From contig NC_092216.1 in assembly GCF_030445035.2 (NCBI RefSeq), positions 15,625,405 to 15,689,404 on the forward strand: DNA of 64,000 nucleotides, read 5' to 3'. Shown here piece after piece: positions 1-10,830 of the stretch. How positions within the stretch are numbered: position 1 is the first letter of the stretch; the number at the start of each line of letters is the position of its first letter. The stretch is from Dasypus novemcinctus (Eukaryota > Chordata > Mammalia > Cingulata > Dasypodidae). The notes under the pieces are model-generated. The model saw nothing but the letters and a program-made list of their open reading frames with translations, was not told the origin of the DNA and made no database searches. The position numbers were made by a program, and so were the translations under genes.

Positions 1-3000
1 AAAGTATGAATTCATTGAGAAATGTTCTGTGGCCTAGCATGCGGTCTATCATGGAGAATGACCCTTGTGCACTCAAGAAGAAATTATATCTAGCTGTGTT
101 ATTGTCTATGTCTATTAGGTCCAGATCCTCTAATGTATTATTCAAAGACTTTGTTTCTTTATTGATACTCTGTGAAGATGTTCTATCTAATTTTGATAAC
201 TGTGTATTAAAGTCTCCCACTCGAATTGTAGAGCCATCTATTTCTCCATCTAGTTTTTCAACTGTTTGTACCATGTATTTTGTGGTGGCATTTATGTGCA
301 TAGATTTATATGATTATTCTTTCTTCTGGAGAGATTATCCCTTTCACTAATATATAGTGTTTGTCTTTGTCTTTTAAAGTAGTTTTGCACTTAAAGTCTA
401 TTTTGTCTGATATTAGTATAGGTACTACCACCATTTTTTGATTTTTGCTTGCTTGTAAAATTGTTTTCCAGCCATTCACTTTCAGCCTCCTTAAATCCCT
501 GGGTCTAAGTGGATCTTTTGTTGACAGCATATAGATGGATCACGTTTCTTTTTGCTTAAATGTGTCATAGCCACTGCTTTCTTCTTACATGGTTTCAGGT
601 AAAAGATCAGCAGTTAATCTTATTGAGCTTCCTTTATATGTTATGATTCTCTTTTCTTGCTGCTTTCAGTATTCTTTCTTTGTCTTGATCATTGGATAAT
701 TTGACAAGTATATGTCTTAGGAGTATGTCTGTTAGGATTTATACTGTTGGGTGTACTGTACTTCCTGGACATGTACAACCATCTCCTTCATTAGGGTTGG
801 GTACTTTTCAGCTATTATTTCCTCCAACACTCCATCTGCCTTCTTTCCCTCCTTGTCTCCCTCTGGGATGTCTAATATGCATATGTTTGTGCATTTTGTG
901 TTGTCATTCTAATCACAAAGTCTCTGCTAATTTTTTCCTATCTTTTTACCTATCTGGTCAACTATCAATTTGATTTCAGATGTACTGTCTTCCACATTGC
1001 TGGCTCTTTCTTCTGCCAGTTCAAATATGCTATTATGTTTTCCCACTGTATTTTTCAATTTCTTGGGTTGTGCCTTTTATCACCATCATATCTGTTATTT
1101 TATGATTACAATTTCTTCAGTGTGTTCTCCCCGTATTTTCTTAATATCCTTAATTTCTTCCTTCACTTCATTAAGTTGGCTCATGATATTTGTTTGGAGA
1201 GCTCTAATAACTTGTTTCATGTTCTTCATTTCCTCCCGGTTTTTGTTTGTTCATTGGTCTGGGCCATAAATTTCTGTTTCTTTAGAATAGTTTATAACTT
1301 GTTGGTAGTGTTTAGGTATCCCTTTATCTTGATGGTTTATTCAGTTGATTTGATTCTCTTTCTAGTCTAGGGTTTTATTTAGTTGCTGTTTTTTGTGTAT
1401 GGTAAATTTTCTCTTTAGCATTTTGTTCCTCTTATTCTATTTGCTTTCTATTGTTTATGTTATTTGAAAGAAAATGCTTAGAGATAGAGAAAGGGAAAGA
1501 GTTAAAAAAAAAAAGGATTGTAATTATAATAGAAAAAGGCAGAAGAGGAAACATAATATTAGGAATATAAATAATTTACTCATGTAATGACTGCATCGGA
1601 ATAAGAGTAAAAACATGGAGTACAAACAATGAAATGAAAAACTGAATAGAGAAAAAATATCCAGACTGAATTCAAAGGCCAGAACAATAGAGGGAAAGAG
1701 AAAAGAAAAACAATAAGAATAAAAGTTAAAAAAGAAAACAGAGAAGAGAGTAGAGAGAATGACAAAGAAAAATTGAAGACTAAACAAAGAGAGATGGAAT
1801 GTAAGAACATAAACAGAAAGCAGAAGATATAAAGATGAAGGAAGGAAAGACAGAGCATAGGTAGACAAAATCTGTCTACAAAAAAAGTGTGAAACAGAAG
1901 AAGAGGGGAAAGACAGCAAGCAAGAAATAAGCAAGTGACACCTAATTTTTTTAAAATGGGGGGGTTAAAAAAAAAAAGGAAAAAAAGGACAGAAAACAAA
2001 CATTCAATCAAGCACTCAAACAAAAGCTTAGGAGAACCAGTCTTCCCTCTTAGCACCTGAGGAGTTTCTCAGGCTGCTGATGTTCAATCAATTACCCTGT
2101 AGTCTGCCCTCTGCAGGTTTTGAATCAGGGTTTAGCAAGTAAACTAAGATAAATTTTTAAAAAGGAACCTTTTTTAAGAAAAATGAAAGACCCTAGAGAA
2201 GCTAATCTAAAAATAGTATCTATATGTTCCCGTTCTAAAGTATCAGCTGTGTGTTTGATAACCCAGTGGATCATTACTCTAAGGAGGTCTGGGAATTGAA
2301 CCAGGGAACTCATATACTTAAAGCGGATACTCCTCTACTGAGTTAACTTTCTCGTTGGGTCTTTGCTAGAGAGCTAGACAGTTACTTTCACTAGGGCAGC
2401 TTTGGCATTTTCCAACTGGGTAGATTCCTGGTGATTACTAGCCTATCTGTCTCTGCCCTTTTGTATTCTTTTTGACTTCTCTCCCAGGGCAGCAGGACAC
2501 GACAGCCTGTGTGAACAGATACCCCCACCTCCCCAACCTGGTCAGCCTGAGTTCCCTTCTGAAATTCAAATGGACCCTTGTATCTGAACTCACTGCAGAG
2601 ATATAATTCTCAACCCTCTTCAAAGACCTCCCCCTCCTTCCAGGGGACACTAGATAGGCCTTTGGAAGGTTATAAAGTGCTTCCTACTGCCTGCCTCCCT
2701 TAGAGAAGTTGGATTTTTGTAGTTTTCAGCACCACACCTGACTCTGCCCTCTTCCAGCCCAAGCTCCCCTCTCCCAGGTTGGCTAGGTAAATCAGGCTGC
2801 CTAAGCAGATTCACCTTAGCCCTCTTCCTGGGGCCACCTCTTGCCAGCTGGTATTCTCCCCAGAGTAAAAAGGGAGTCCAGGTAAGCAAACCCACAGAAA
2901 GTAAACCCCTCCCCACACTTTGCCAGAACCCTATTACTCCCAATGAACACTCCCTTCTGTTCAGTGGCTTGTAGGGGTCAAGAGGTTTGCAACAGCTTTT

Positions 3001-3240
3001 TGCCTTGACGGTGGGACCTAGCCACCCACAGTTTCCAGTTAAGGGGTTGAGAAACTCATGGTTTCCCTTGGGCTTTTTGTTTCTTTGTCCATTTTCCTCC
3101 TGGTTAATGCCCTGAAGCCTCCAGCTCTGTGGTTTCCACCAAACAGCTCACTCAGACAGGATCTTGTCCCTTCTCAGACATTTTTTGCAAGAGAGCTGAT
3201 GACTGCCCCCTTAAATAATGCCATTACTGGGACTTCATCG
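1..3240 (-). mobile_element. L1 element, minus strand: ORF2 start, ORF1, 5' region
   Basis: Reading the minus strand from right to left in the window: a GC-richer 5' UTR (about 2060-3240), a strongly pyrimidine-rich stretch (about 1440-2060), ORF1-like sequence (about 600-1440), then the N-terminal endonuclease of ORF2 (1-530). The endonuclease is recognisable from G-W-K-T-I-L-Q-A, I-L-I-S-D-K-I-D-F-K, H-Y-I-L-V-K-G and, below 300, D-F-N-T-Q-L-S-K-L-D-R, L-D-L-I-D and S-F-S-M-I-D. The remainder of ORF2 runs off the window. Frames are broken, so it is not active. Confidence 0.8.
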
Positions 3241-3575
3241 TATTTTTCAAGATCAGGAAATGGGTGTCCTCCTACTTCATTCTTTTCCAATATGGCTCTA
3301 GCTATTTAGCACCTTATCCCATTTCATTTAAATTTGGGGATTGGTGTTTTATTTATTGCAAAATTATTGGAATTTTGGTTGGAATTGCATTAAATCTATA
3401 GATTCCTTTTGGTGTGATTGACCTCTTAACAGTATTTTATCTTCCAATCCATGAACACTGAATATCCCTCCATTTTTTGGTCTTCTTTGGTATCACTTAG
3501 CAATATTTTGTGGCTTTCTGAACACTTTACAATCTTGGTGAAACTTTTTCCCAAGATATTATAGTCGCTATTGTA
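3241..3575 (-). mobile_element. L1 ORF2 reverse-transcriptase-domain fragment, minus strand
   Basis: The minus strand matches the post-RT part of ORF2 also seen at about 33000-33180 plus ('caccaatccccaaa', 'tctatggattcaatccaattcc'-type sequence). It contains 'aaatctatagattcc' and 'ttccaatccatgaacac'. It is separate from the 5' L1 piece to its left. Confidence 0.7.
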
Positions 3576-3978
3576 AATGCCCCAATTTCACACCACTTTT
3601 TCCCTTTCCCTGCCTTCAGCAGCAGCTGTGACCACAAACTCCACATCAATGATATAATTTCTTCCATTGCTAGAGTTACAATAATTCAATAGTTGAATAC
3701 CAGTAAGTCCACTTTAATCCTTAATTTTATTCCATTATCCTGAGGACCCTGGGATGGCAATGTCCACTCCACCTCTAAATCAAGAAGGAGCTTCCATCCC
3801 ACGTAGATGATGAATGAAATTTTCTGGATTACAGCTGTTGACTGTCTTGGTTCCCTGGGGTGGTGGTTGACCACACTCACCTCCTTGTTAACTGACCTGT
3901 GTAAGTCCAATGAACCAGGGAGTAGGTGTTACAATTTTGCTGAGGTTCAGGGCCCAGATGGCACCTGGACAACCCAGG
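3576..3978 (-). mobile_element. L1 3'-end unit, minus strand (partial)
   Basis: Copy of a unit that recurs through the window (7500-8505, 27640-28150, 35120-35335, 38150-39110, 51520-51810). Here it is in reverse orientation, with 'agtaagtccactttaatcc', 'tccactccacctcta' and 'gtggtggttgacc'. It abuts or interrupts the ERV pol sequence at about 3980. Confidence 0.75.
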
Positions 3979-4175
3979 AACTGTGGCAGTCAATGGGCGA
4001 GTAACCTTGTTTAGTCCCTAATAGTCTTCTGTCATCCACCAGTTGCCATCAGACTTCTTTACCGGCCCGATTGGTCTATTCCATTCAGAAGTGGTTAGCA
4101 TTAATACTCCTGCAGTCACATAATCCTGAATGGTAGTAGAAATTTCCTCATGCCCTCCTAGAATTCTGTATTGTT
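3979..4175 (-). pseudogene. ERV-L-like pol: N-terminal reverse transcriptase fragment
   Basis: The minus strand encodes the start of a retroviral reverse transcriptase: a W-N-R-P-I-G-P-V-K-K segment followed by D-G-N-W-W-M-T and an L-N-K-V-T motif. A stop codon interrupts the D-Y-x-x-L-N region. The motif order is that of class III endogenous retroviruses (ERV-L type). It is cut off at about 3980 by the L1 3'-end unit, so the catalytic palm is missing. It is non-functional. Confidence 0.75.
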
Positions 4176-4176
4176 T

Positions 4177-4590
4177 CTATCTAACAACCTTAGTTGCCAC
4201 GGGCTTGATTACTGGAGGTATATGTAGTTTTCCAACTATGTTAGGGTTAACTACCTTTAGCATTCTTACTCCAAACTGATATCTTCCATCTTCCAAATTT
4301 AGGGTCATTCCTTTTAATAAATCAATACCAAGTATATATTCAGGAATTGGGACTATCGATACTCTATACATTGGTATTGGTAATTGGCCAGTTTTCATTT
4401 CCAACTGGACCTGAGACAATTTAACCTCTTTTCCACCCAGTCCAGTAATAGAAACTAACTGCCCTCTAAAGACCTTAGGATTTCCATAAATTAAATTGTC
4501 CTCTGTCCCTGTACTGATTAAAGCTCTATCAATTAAAGCTTCATCCAAAGTTTGGGACCCATTTTTCCAAAAAGATATATATGAGACCAT
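4177..4590 (-). pseudogene. ERV-L-like retroviral protease remnant
   Basis: 137 codons open on the minus strand, directly 5' of the RT fragment. The order is that of a retropepsin: an active-site region (A-L-I-S-T-G-T-E-D-N), a flap-like glycine-rich stretch (I-T-G-L-G-G-K-E) and the late I-L-G-I-D-L-L motif. The family's catalytic D-T/S-G appears here as S-T-G, so the aspartate is replaced and the enzyme should be inactive. A remnant of an ancient provirus. Confidence 0.75.
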
Positions 4591-4599
4591 ATATCTTGA

Positions 4600-6240
4600 T
4601 GACTTATTGCCTTTAGTTTTGGGCCTTTGTCTTCTTCTCAGAATTTAGAAAAATCTTGTAACAAGTCAGTATAAGTAGGAGCGCTAGGATCAGGAGTTGA
4701 TAAAGAAAACATTTTTCTTTTGTGTTCATCATTGCTAGCTTTACTTGCTCCTGTTTTACCTGTAACACCTTTTCCCAATACATTTTCTGGAGTTCACTAG
4801 TATCAATCGCATCAATAATATCCCTATTTATTCCTGCCCTTATTAAAGCAGTAGACATATCTTTATGGTTTATACTGGCTGAGGTATTCCTGTCTTTTTG
4901 TTCAGTGGTTTTACATAAAGTCCAATCACCCAGATTTCCTAACTGAAGAATCCGCTCTAACACACTTATCCATAGAATGAGCTGCTTCATTATTAACAAA
5001 ATCATAATGATATGTTTATATGCAGGTGAAGCTGCTTTGACAATTTTATTTCTGATTGTCACTTCCAGAGAGATACTCATTAATTCATCTGCTGCCCCCA
5101 GCACTACAGCAAATTTCATTGCCTCTGTTTCTGTACACAATCTTTTAATGAATACCAGGGACTGTCTGAATTGGGCCAAGACTCCTCAGATGGGTACTGC
5201 TGCTGAGCTCCATGCCAAGCAATGTGGGACCATTTGTAGGTTGTCCTTGAGCATCCGGGGGTTGTGCATTAGTGATCCATTCCTGAAAAGCTTGTTGAAC
5301 AGCAGATTCAAAAGATATAGTTATAAATTTAAAAACATCCGTGCATCAGGATGTATCCCCTCCAGTTCCCAACTCATATAAACAGACTAACCATGAAATT
5401 AAGGCTTCTCCAGATTTTTGAGTAGTATGGGAAATAATGTCATTTATTTCTTGTTGGGTAAAATCCACTATAACATCCCTTTGAACAGCTTGCCCCGCCC
5501 TGTTGTTCCATTCATTGCCTCTGTAGAGGATGTATAGTCTTTATTCTTTCCTTATCCTGGGGACAATCTGAAGGGACTTCAGAATCATTTTGAGAATCAG
5601 AATCCTCATCCCAGATATCCCCATCCCATTCACTGAGATCCCATTTGGGCCCTGCACTAGCCAGTGCTAAATTCACCTTTCCTTTTCATTTCTTATATTT
5701 GTACTTAGCTAGGTGTATAGCCGCCTTTTCTGACACAGTTTGGTTAAGTTTGTGCTTGATCACCAAGTACATATGTTTGACATTGCAACATAGCCATTCA
5801 ACTCTGCAAATCAGCTATTTCCTACTGTAATGCCAAATTCTCCGGGACAGCCTTATCCCTCAATGACACCATATTTTTGTAAGCATTTTATAGACACCAT
5901 CCTCTTCTTGCCAGAAATCTTTGTTCTTTCCTTTTAACATCCTGTACTGTCTGTAAAGCCAGAGTAACATGTGCAGTCTCAGAAAACTGAAGCTGGGAAT
6001 CCCAATTATCACAAAGTCTGGAAATCCATGCTCATTCTATTACCAGACCAGTGAAAGGAGGAATTTGCCAATCCAGAATAAATTCAATAGGTTTTACTGC
6101 TCCTTCCATTGTCTGAGAGCACAAAAAGCAGGGCATTTTAATAACATAAGTTTCCTCAAATCCCTGCAACTATGCCAAAATGTTCTGCTAGATAGAACCC
6201 TCTCCAATGTTTTGCTATAAATTTATATATAGAAAGAGAT
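4600..6240 (-). pseudogene. ERV-L-like gag region and leader, decayed
   Basis: The minus strand upstream of the protease holds a 188-codon frame (4613-5179) and further broken frames to about 6000. The position between LTR and protease says gag; the frame at 4613 contains an E-x-x-x-K-F-A and an A-A-D-E-L capsid-like segment, but I cannot name domains with confidence. There are multiple stops across the region. Confidence 0.5.
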
Positions 6241-7375
6241 ACTTGATATCAAAACTCAATTAACTCAAGCAAAAGAAAACAATACACAGACATATTTATT
6301 TATATTATTAAATTTTTGTTAATAATTGGGAGGCTTTAAAATAGGCAAAGGATTGTCCACAAACAGGGATTCAAGTGCTGCATCATAATCCTTTACGATA
6401 TGTATGTATACATACTATAGATATAAGCTCACAAAACTGGGGACACATTGACATATCTAGCCCACATCTGGCCAGAATTTCAATTGGATGCAAAATAAAT
6501 ATATATATATGCTTATCTAGTTTAATAAGTCTATCCTGACAATTAAACTGAGAGACAAAAATATCATAATCAGTGAAAAGATTAAATCATCATTGAACAG
6601 ACTCTCAAAATAACAGAGAAATAGAACAATCTTAATAAAAACTCCCCAACATCTATCTCAGTCTAGGAAGCCCCAAGTCAGCAGCCAAAACCAGAGTCTT
6701 AAGTGAAAGCAACACCTGTGCAGATCACTCTCTGCCAGGTAGACTTCACTGGCCTGACTGGGGAATATCCCTTTTATTGGGCTCATAATCAATGAAATTG
6801 ATACAATAGGTGCTAATTTGAGAGGACTGCATCAGTTCCTGAGGAAGTGGCCAGCTTTCCCAGGAAAGAACACAACATTCCCTGGGCAGTACTTCCCAAG
6901 GCTTATGTGTTAATTCCTTGGGAAAATGGCCTTCCCAGGAAGAACCACAATACTCCCTGGGCACTACTTTGCAAGGTCTATGTGCCAGTCCCCGAGAAAG
7001 TGCCCAGCCTTCCCAGGAGGACCACAGTACTCCCTGGACACTACTTTGCAAGGTCTATGTGCCAGTCCTCAAGAAAGTGCCCAGCTTTCCCAGGAAGGAC
7101 TACAACACTACCTGGGCACTACTTTGCAAGGTCTACATGCCAGTCCCTGAGAAAGTGTCCAGCCTTCCCAAGGAGAACCACAATACTCCCTGGGTACTAC
7201 TTTGCAAGGTCTATGTGCCAGTCCCCAAGAAAGAGTCCAGCCTTCCCAGGAAGGACCACAATATTCCCTGGAATGCACCCTATCTGTTCTTATTTGTCAC
7301 GAAACACATTGGCCAATGTGCCCACTGCTCTAGTTCTCACCAATCCTTCTGAAATATGAAAAGTGCTGACCAGGA
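6241..7375 (-). mobile_element. Probable 5' LTR of the minus-strand ERV-L-like provirus
   Basis: On the minus strand, AATAAA at about 6771-6778 (in 'caataaaagggatattcccc') is preceded by a tandem-repeat block (6853-7290) and followed by T-rich sequence towards the gag region. This is the U3-R-U5 layout. The boundaries are approximate and I cannot place the TG and CA ends or a primer-binding site. Confidence 0.45.
6853..7290. repeat. Tandem repeat, unit about 78 bp, about 5.5 copies
   Basis: Imperfect direct repeats, each containing 'ttcccagga...accacaatactccctggg' then 'actactttgcaaggtctatgtgccagtcc' and 'gagaaagtgcccagcc'. The unit of 78 is a multiple of three, which keeps several frames open (the 170- and 144-codon frames across it are artefacts of this). 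The likely role is U3 enhancer-type repeats of the neighbouring ERV. Confidence 0.9.
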
Positions 7376-7499
7376 AGGCATTAGTGTGCTGATTAGCAAA
7401 GCTTCCCACACGATTTTTCACTTTTCAGTTTGAAAAATACGATTTTTTCCCCAATACAGGGAATGAAAGCTTGTCATGAAGGCAAGAGACAACCTGGCT
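7376..7499. other. Short unassigned stretch
   Basis: No recognised feature; it separates the LTR-like sequence from the L1 3'-end unit. Confidence 0.5.
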
Positions 7500-8465
7500 A
7501 AAAATGCCCAAGTCATAAAGGCCAACTTCTAAGAAAAAAGTCACCCTTACACACATCTCAGCAGAGTCCCAGAGTCAGCTAAAGTAGATACAACCCCAGG
7601 TATTGATTCTTCTGAGGGCTACGGAGACCCACATGTTCTATGATCATGGCAGATGAAGTTCAGTGCCATGTCAGTTGGCCCTACTTTGGAGTTTGTGTTC
7701 CTGAGTGTGATGGAATTGGACTCAGATGTGCTCTTTGTTCACAAGTCTCTCCTGTTACTTTTACTGGACCTATGGTTGACGCTGGGGTTTAGTGTATACT
7801 CAGGGGACCTGAATCTCTGGACTGTCCATGTGACAGCCAGGCCCTAAGCCTCAACAGACTTGCAACTCCTGCCCTCAGGTTTATTGGACTTACCCAGCCA
7901 GCTAACAGGAAGGTGAAGAAGGTCAACCACCACACCAGGGATCGGAGAGTGCCTACAACTGCAAACAGGAGAACTGCATCCATCATCTATGTGGAATCTA
8001 AGCCCCCTGTTGATATAGAGGTGGGGTAGACATAACCATCCCAGGGTCCACAGGATGGAGGAATAGAGTATGAATTAGAGTGGAACTATTGTGATTAGTA
8101 ATGGAAGAAATTGTAGTTTTGATGTGGAGAAAGTGACCATGGTAGCTGCTGAGGGTAAGGAGAGGGAAGAAGAAATATGATGTGGGGGCATTTTCAGGAC
8201 TTGGAGTTGTCCTGGGTGGTGCTGCGGGGACAGTTACTGGATATTGTATGTCCTCCCATGGCCCACTGGGTGGCCTGGGGGAGAGTGTAAACTGTAATGT
8301 GGACCACTGACCATGTGGTGCAGCAGTGCGCATAGATTTATTCACCAAGTACAATCAATGCCCCATGATGGTGAAGGAGATTGTTGCTATGGGAGGAGTG
8401 GGGTAAGGGGGGTGGGGATGTACGGGGACTTCATATTTTTTGAATGTAACATTAAAAAAAAATAA

Positions 8466-8504
<39 letters not shown>

Positions 8505-8505
8505 A
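7500..8505 (+). mobile_element. L1 3'-end unit, near full length, with (AATA)n tail
   Basis: Sense copy of the recurrent 3'-end unit: 'tctgagggctacggagaccc', 'ctttggagtttgtgttcctgag', 'attggacttaccca', 'gtggaatctaagccccctgttgatatagagg', then 'gtgtaaac... gtattcaccaagt' and 'aacattaaaaaaa'. It ends in an A-rich tail with a tetranucleotide AATA repeat (8453-8505). I interpret the unit as the 3' UTR of a xenarthran L1, because at 27.6 and 38.1 kb it lies beside L1 ORF2 in the matching orientation. Confidence 0.75.
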
Positions 8506-10330
8506 GGTCAATGAAGTTATAAAACGCCAACGATGGGAAACCCATCCTTAAAACAAATGAAAGAAAATAAAACTCTATAGTTTTGATGTGACCTAAAGAA
8601 TTCCTTGCATCTTTCCACAAGTCCCTACAGTGATCCATCAAACACAGCCCTCTCCATACGAACTCTCAACAGTACCTTTCCCTTTGAAAAGACCCCATGT
8701 GCCCAGACAACGTGCTCTTTAATGCTTGCCATTTTTAGCTCACTTCACATATCAAAGTGAGCAATGTACTTGTCTGCTCCCTGACTTTAGCAGCCCAGTG
8801 AATTTTTATAAATTAGCCTGATCCAGGTCTTGATTATTACCAGAGGAGATAATCGCAAGTCTAATATTTTACCTTTTCCATGGAGTGAGGAAGGGAACCA
8901 TTAGTTGGAAGTTGGGCCATGTGAGAACTCCAGAGTGGTACAGAAGTCATTTCTATTTGCCTTCATTTATCAACCTCCTGAAACTTCCATTTTTATATTC
9001 TGCCATGTCCTTGCACTACCTCTCACTCACCTTCTAGTTCTTTCTTCAGCTGCTGTTAACGTTTACAGAACAACCGGGAACTTACAGAGTCTTTGTAATT
9101 GGAAGGAGAAAGATGTCTGTGTTGACTACAAATAAGGAAACAAAAACCTCAGAAAGTCCTTAATTATCATTATATATAATATAACATATTTTATACTAAA
9201 ACACATGTTCTATATAATATATAACGTACTATCATAACTCAAGAAATCCCTCTTGAGCCTTTGTTTTCCACCCCAAACTTTTTTGTTCCCCTTTACCCTC
9301 AAAACTATCTTTCATTTTATCACAGTTGACTATAGTTCTTTTGTTTTGTCTTCAGAAAGTCAAGACAGGGAAAGCACAGGTAGAAGTAGAAAAAAAAAGT
9401 GTGTTAATTATCTGATTCTTGTAAAAGGACATTTTATTTCCTCTAACACATATAGCTGGCTTGGCGTTTAGCTTAACATTCCAGGGCTTCTAATATGCTG
9501 CTTTAAATTTCCATGTTAAGACCCACTAATTGAATTCAAAGACCCTTCTAATTCTATTCATGTCTGTTAGAAACAAGAGAACCAGAGAAAATGACAGCAA
9601 GATTTAGAGAAACATGGCAGGCAGAGGAGAGAAAAGAAACACAGAAAAACTCACAGAATTGCATCTTCCATCCTTCCTTCAGCCAGGTTAAATCCTTCAG
9701 CCAGGTTAAACAGGTCCATACTATTGTCAACTTGTCAACTATTGCGAGTCCATCTGGATTTTCCATCACTTGGAGCTTAAGGCTATCAGCTGAGAACTGA
9801 CACCCTCTGCTACTTGCTAGCAGTGCTTCACCTGCAAGCCAGGGCAAGTGTTGCAGGCTTCTACTGACTTCTGGGCAGGGCCCCATTAGCTCAGTCTGAG
9901 CAGGGTCTTTGGTTTCTACTCCTGGTTGCATTGGCATCTAATTAAACTCTGTCAGGGCAAAGTGCACTAAATATTTGAAGGTTGAGAGGAAGGTAGGAGG
10001 AAAAGGCAGTCACTGCATAGGAAGAGAAAGTGAATCTTCAGAGAGAGAGGGAGGGATTCCTCTGCTTATACCCTCAGTAGCCTCCGATGCACATTTACAC
10101 TTGTGCTGAAATCAAGGAGAACTGGAAATTGGGGGAAATCCATAGCCATGTAGGTCTGCCATGTTTCCAGACATTGCTATGTCCAGAAAAATGACTCAAA
10201 TGCCCTTGGGGCATTGGAATTTTTGCCTATGTCACACCATCCTGATAGATGTGGGAGCAGCAACTGTATATTAGACAGAGTCAGAAGGAACACACCGGTC
10301 AGGACCCAAGTGAGGCAGGCTAGGACAGAG
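8506..10330. other. Unassigned sequence
   Basis: No gene or clear repeat family. There is an AT-rich, partly self-complementary stretch near 9165-9230 (ATTATATATAAT type), and a 15-bp direct duplication at about 9680-9710 ('cttcagccaggttaa' twice). 10214-10330 could be diverged U3 sequence of the LTR that follows. Confidence 0.4.
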
Positions 10331-10830
10331 ACCAGAGGGAAAAGGTGCCATTTGTTGGCACTAGGGCCATGGGGATTTCTGTGTGGAACTCCTGCTTCTG
10401 ATTGCCCATTTTTTACTGCATCTGACAGCAGAAAGTCCAGTCAACAGAGGAGTCAACTGCTCAAGGCTGAGTCCCTGAAGAAATAGATAATGAGAAGCCA
10501 ATTTGTGCCCATTCCCCAGAGCCCACCTCAGGCCGGCAGACACTCAGAACCAATGAAAATGTTGTGCCTCCAATCCTTCTTCTGTGTACTCAGAACCAAT
10601 GAGAAGGTCATAACTCACAGGTCTTCATTTACATGGAGGAAGGATGAAGGGGGGGGGGGGGGTTGGGCAGGCCAGCCTTCAACTTGGCCGCAGCCCCAGC
10701 CCCAGGCTCCACACACGTGTGTACCCTTGCTTTCTTTCATTTCTCATTAAACCACTGACTTGCTTGCATAACCTGTGGAGCATCTTCGAATTTATCCTTG
10801 CAACCTAGCCAAAATCCCACACTGATATCA
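10331..10830 (+). mobile_element. LTR A of a provirus-like ERV (direct repeat with 18265-19370)
   Basis: Shares with 18265-18560 and 19165-19360 the blocks 'gtgtggaactcctgctt', 'agatagataatgagaagcca', 'cggcagacactcagaaccaa', 'aaccaatgagaaggtcataa', 'catttacatggagga' and 'ctttcatttctcattaaacc' (ATTAAA poly(A) signal). A run of 14 G lies at 10649-10662 where LTR B reads 'atacggtggacagg'. U3-R-U5 order is plausible; the ends are not fixed. Confidence 0.7.

Noticed and set aside
1524..2056. 136- and 158-codon hydrophobic minus-strand frames
   Set aside because: They come from a polypyrimidine strand of an L1 5' region; Ser/Phe/Leu-rich low complexity with no coding signature.
6853..7290. CRISPR-like array
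   Set aside because: Units are contiguous and diverged with no repeat/spacer alternation, and the genome is mammalian.
6847..7359. 170- and 144-codon repeat-protein-like plus frames
   Set aside because: Three frames stay open together because the 78-bp tandem unit is a multiple of three; this is an LTR repeat, not a gene.
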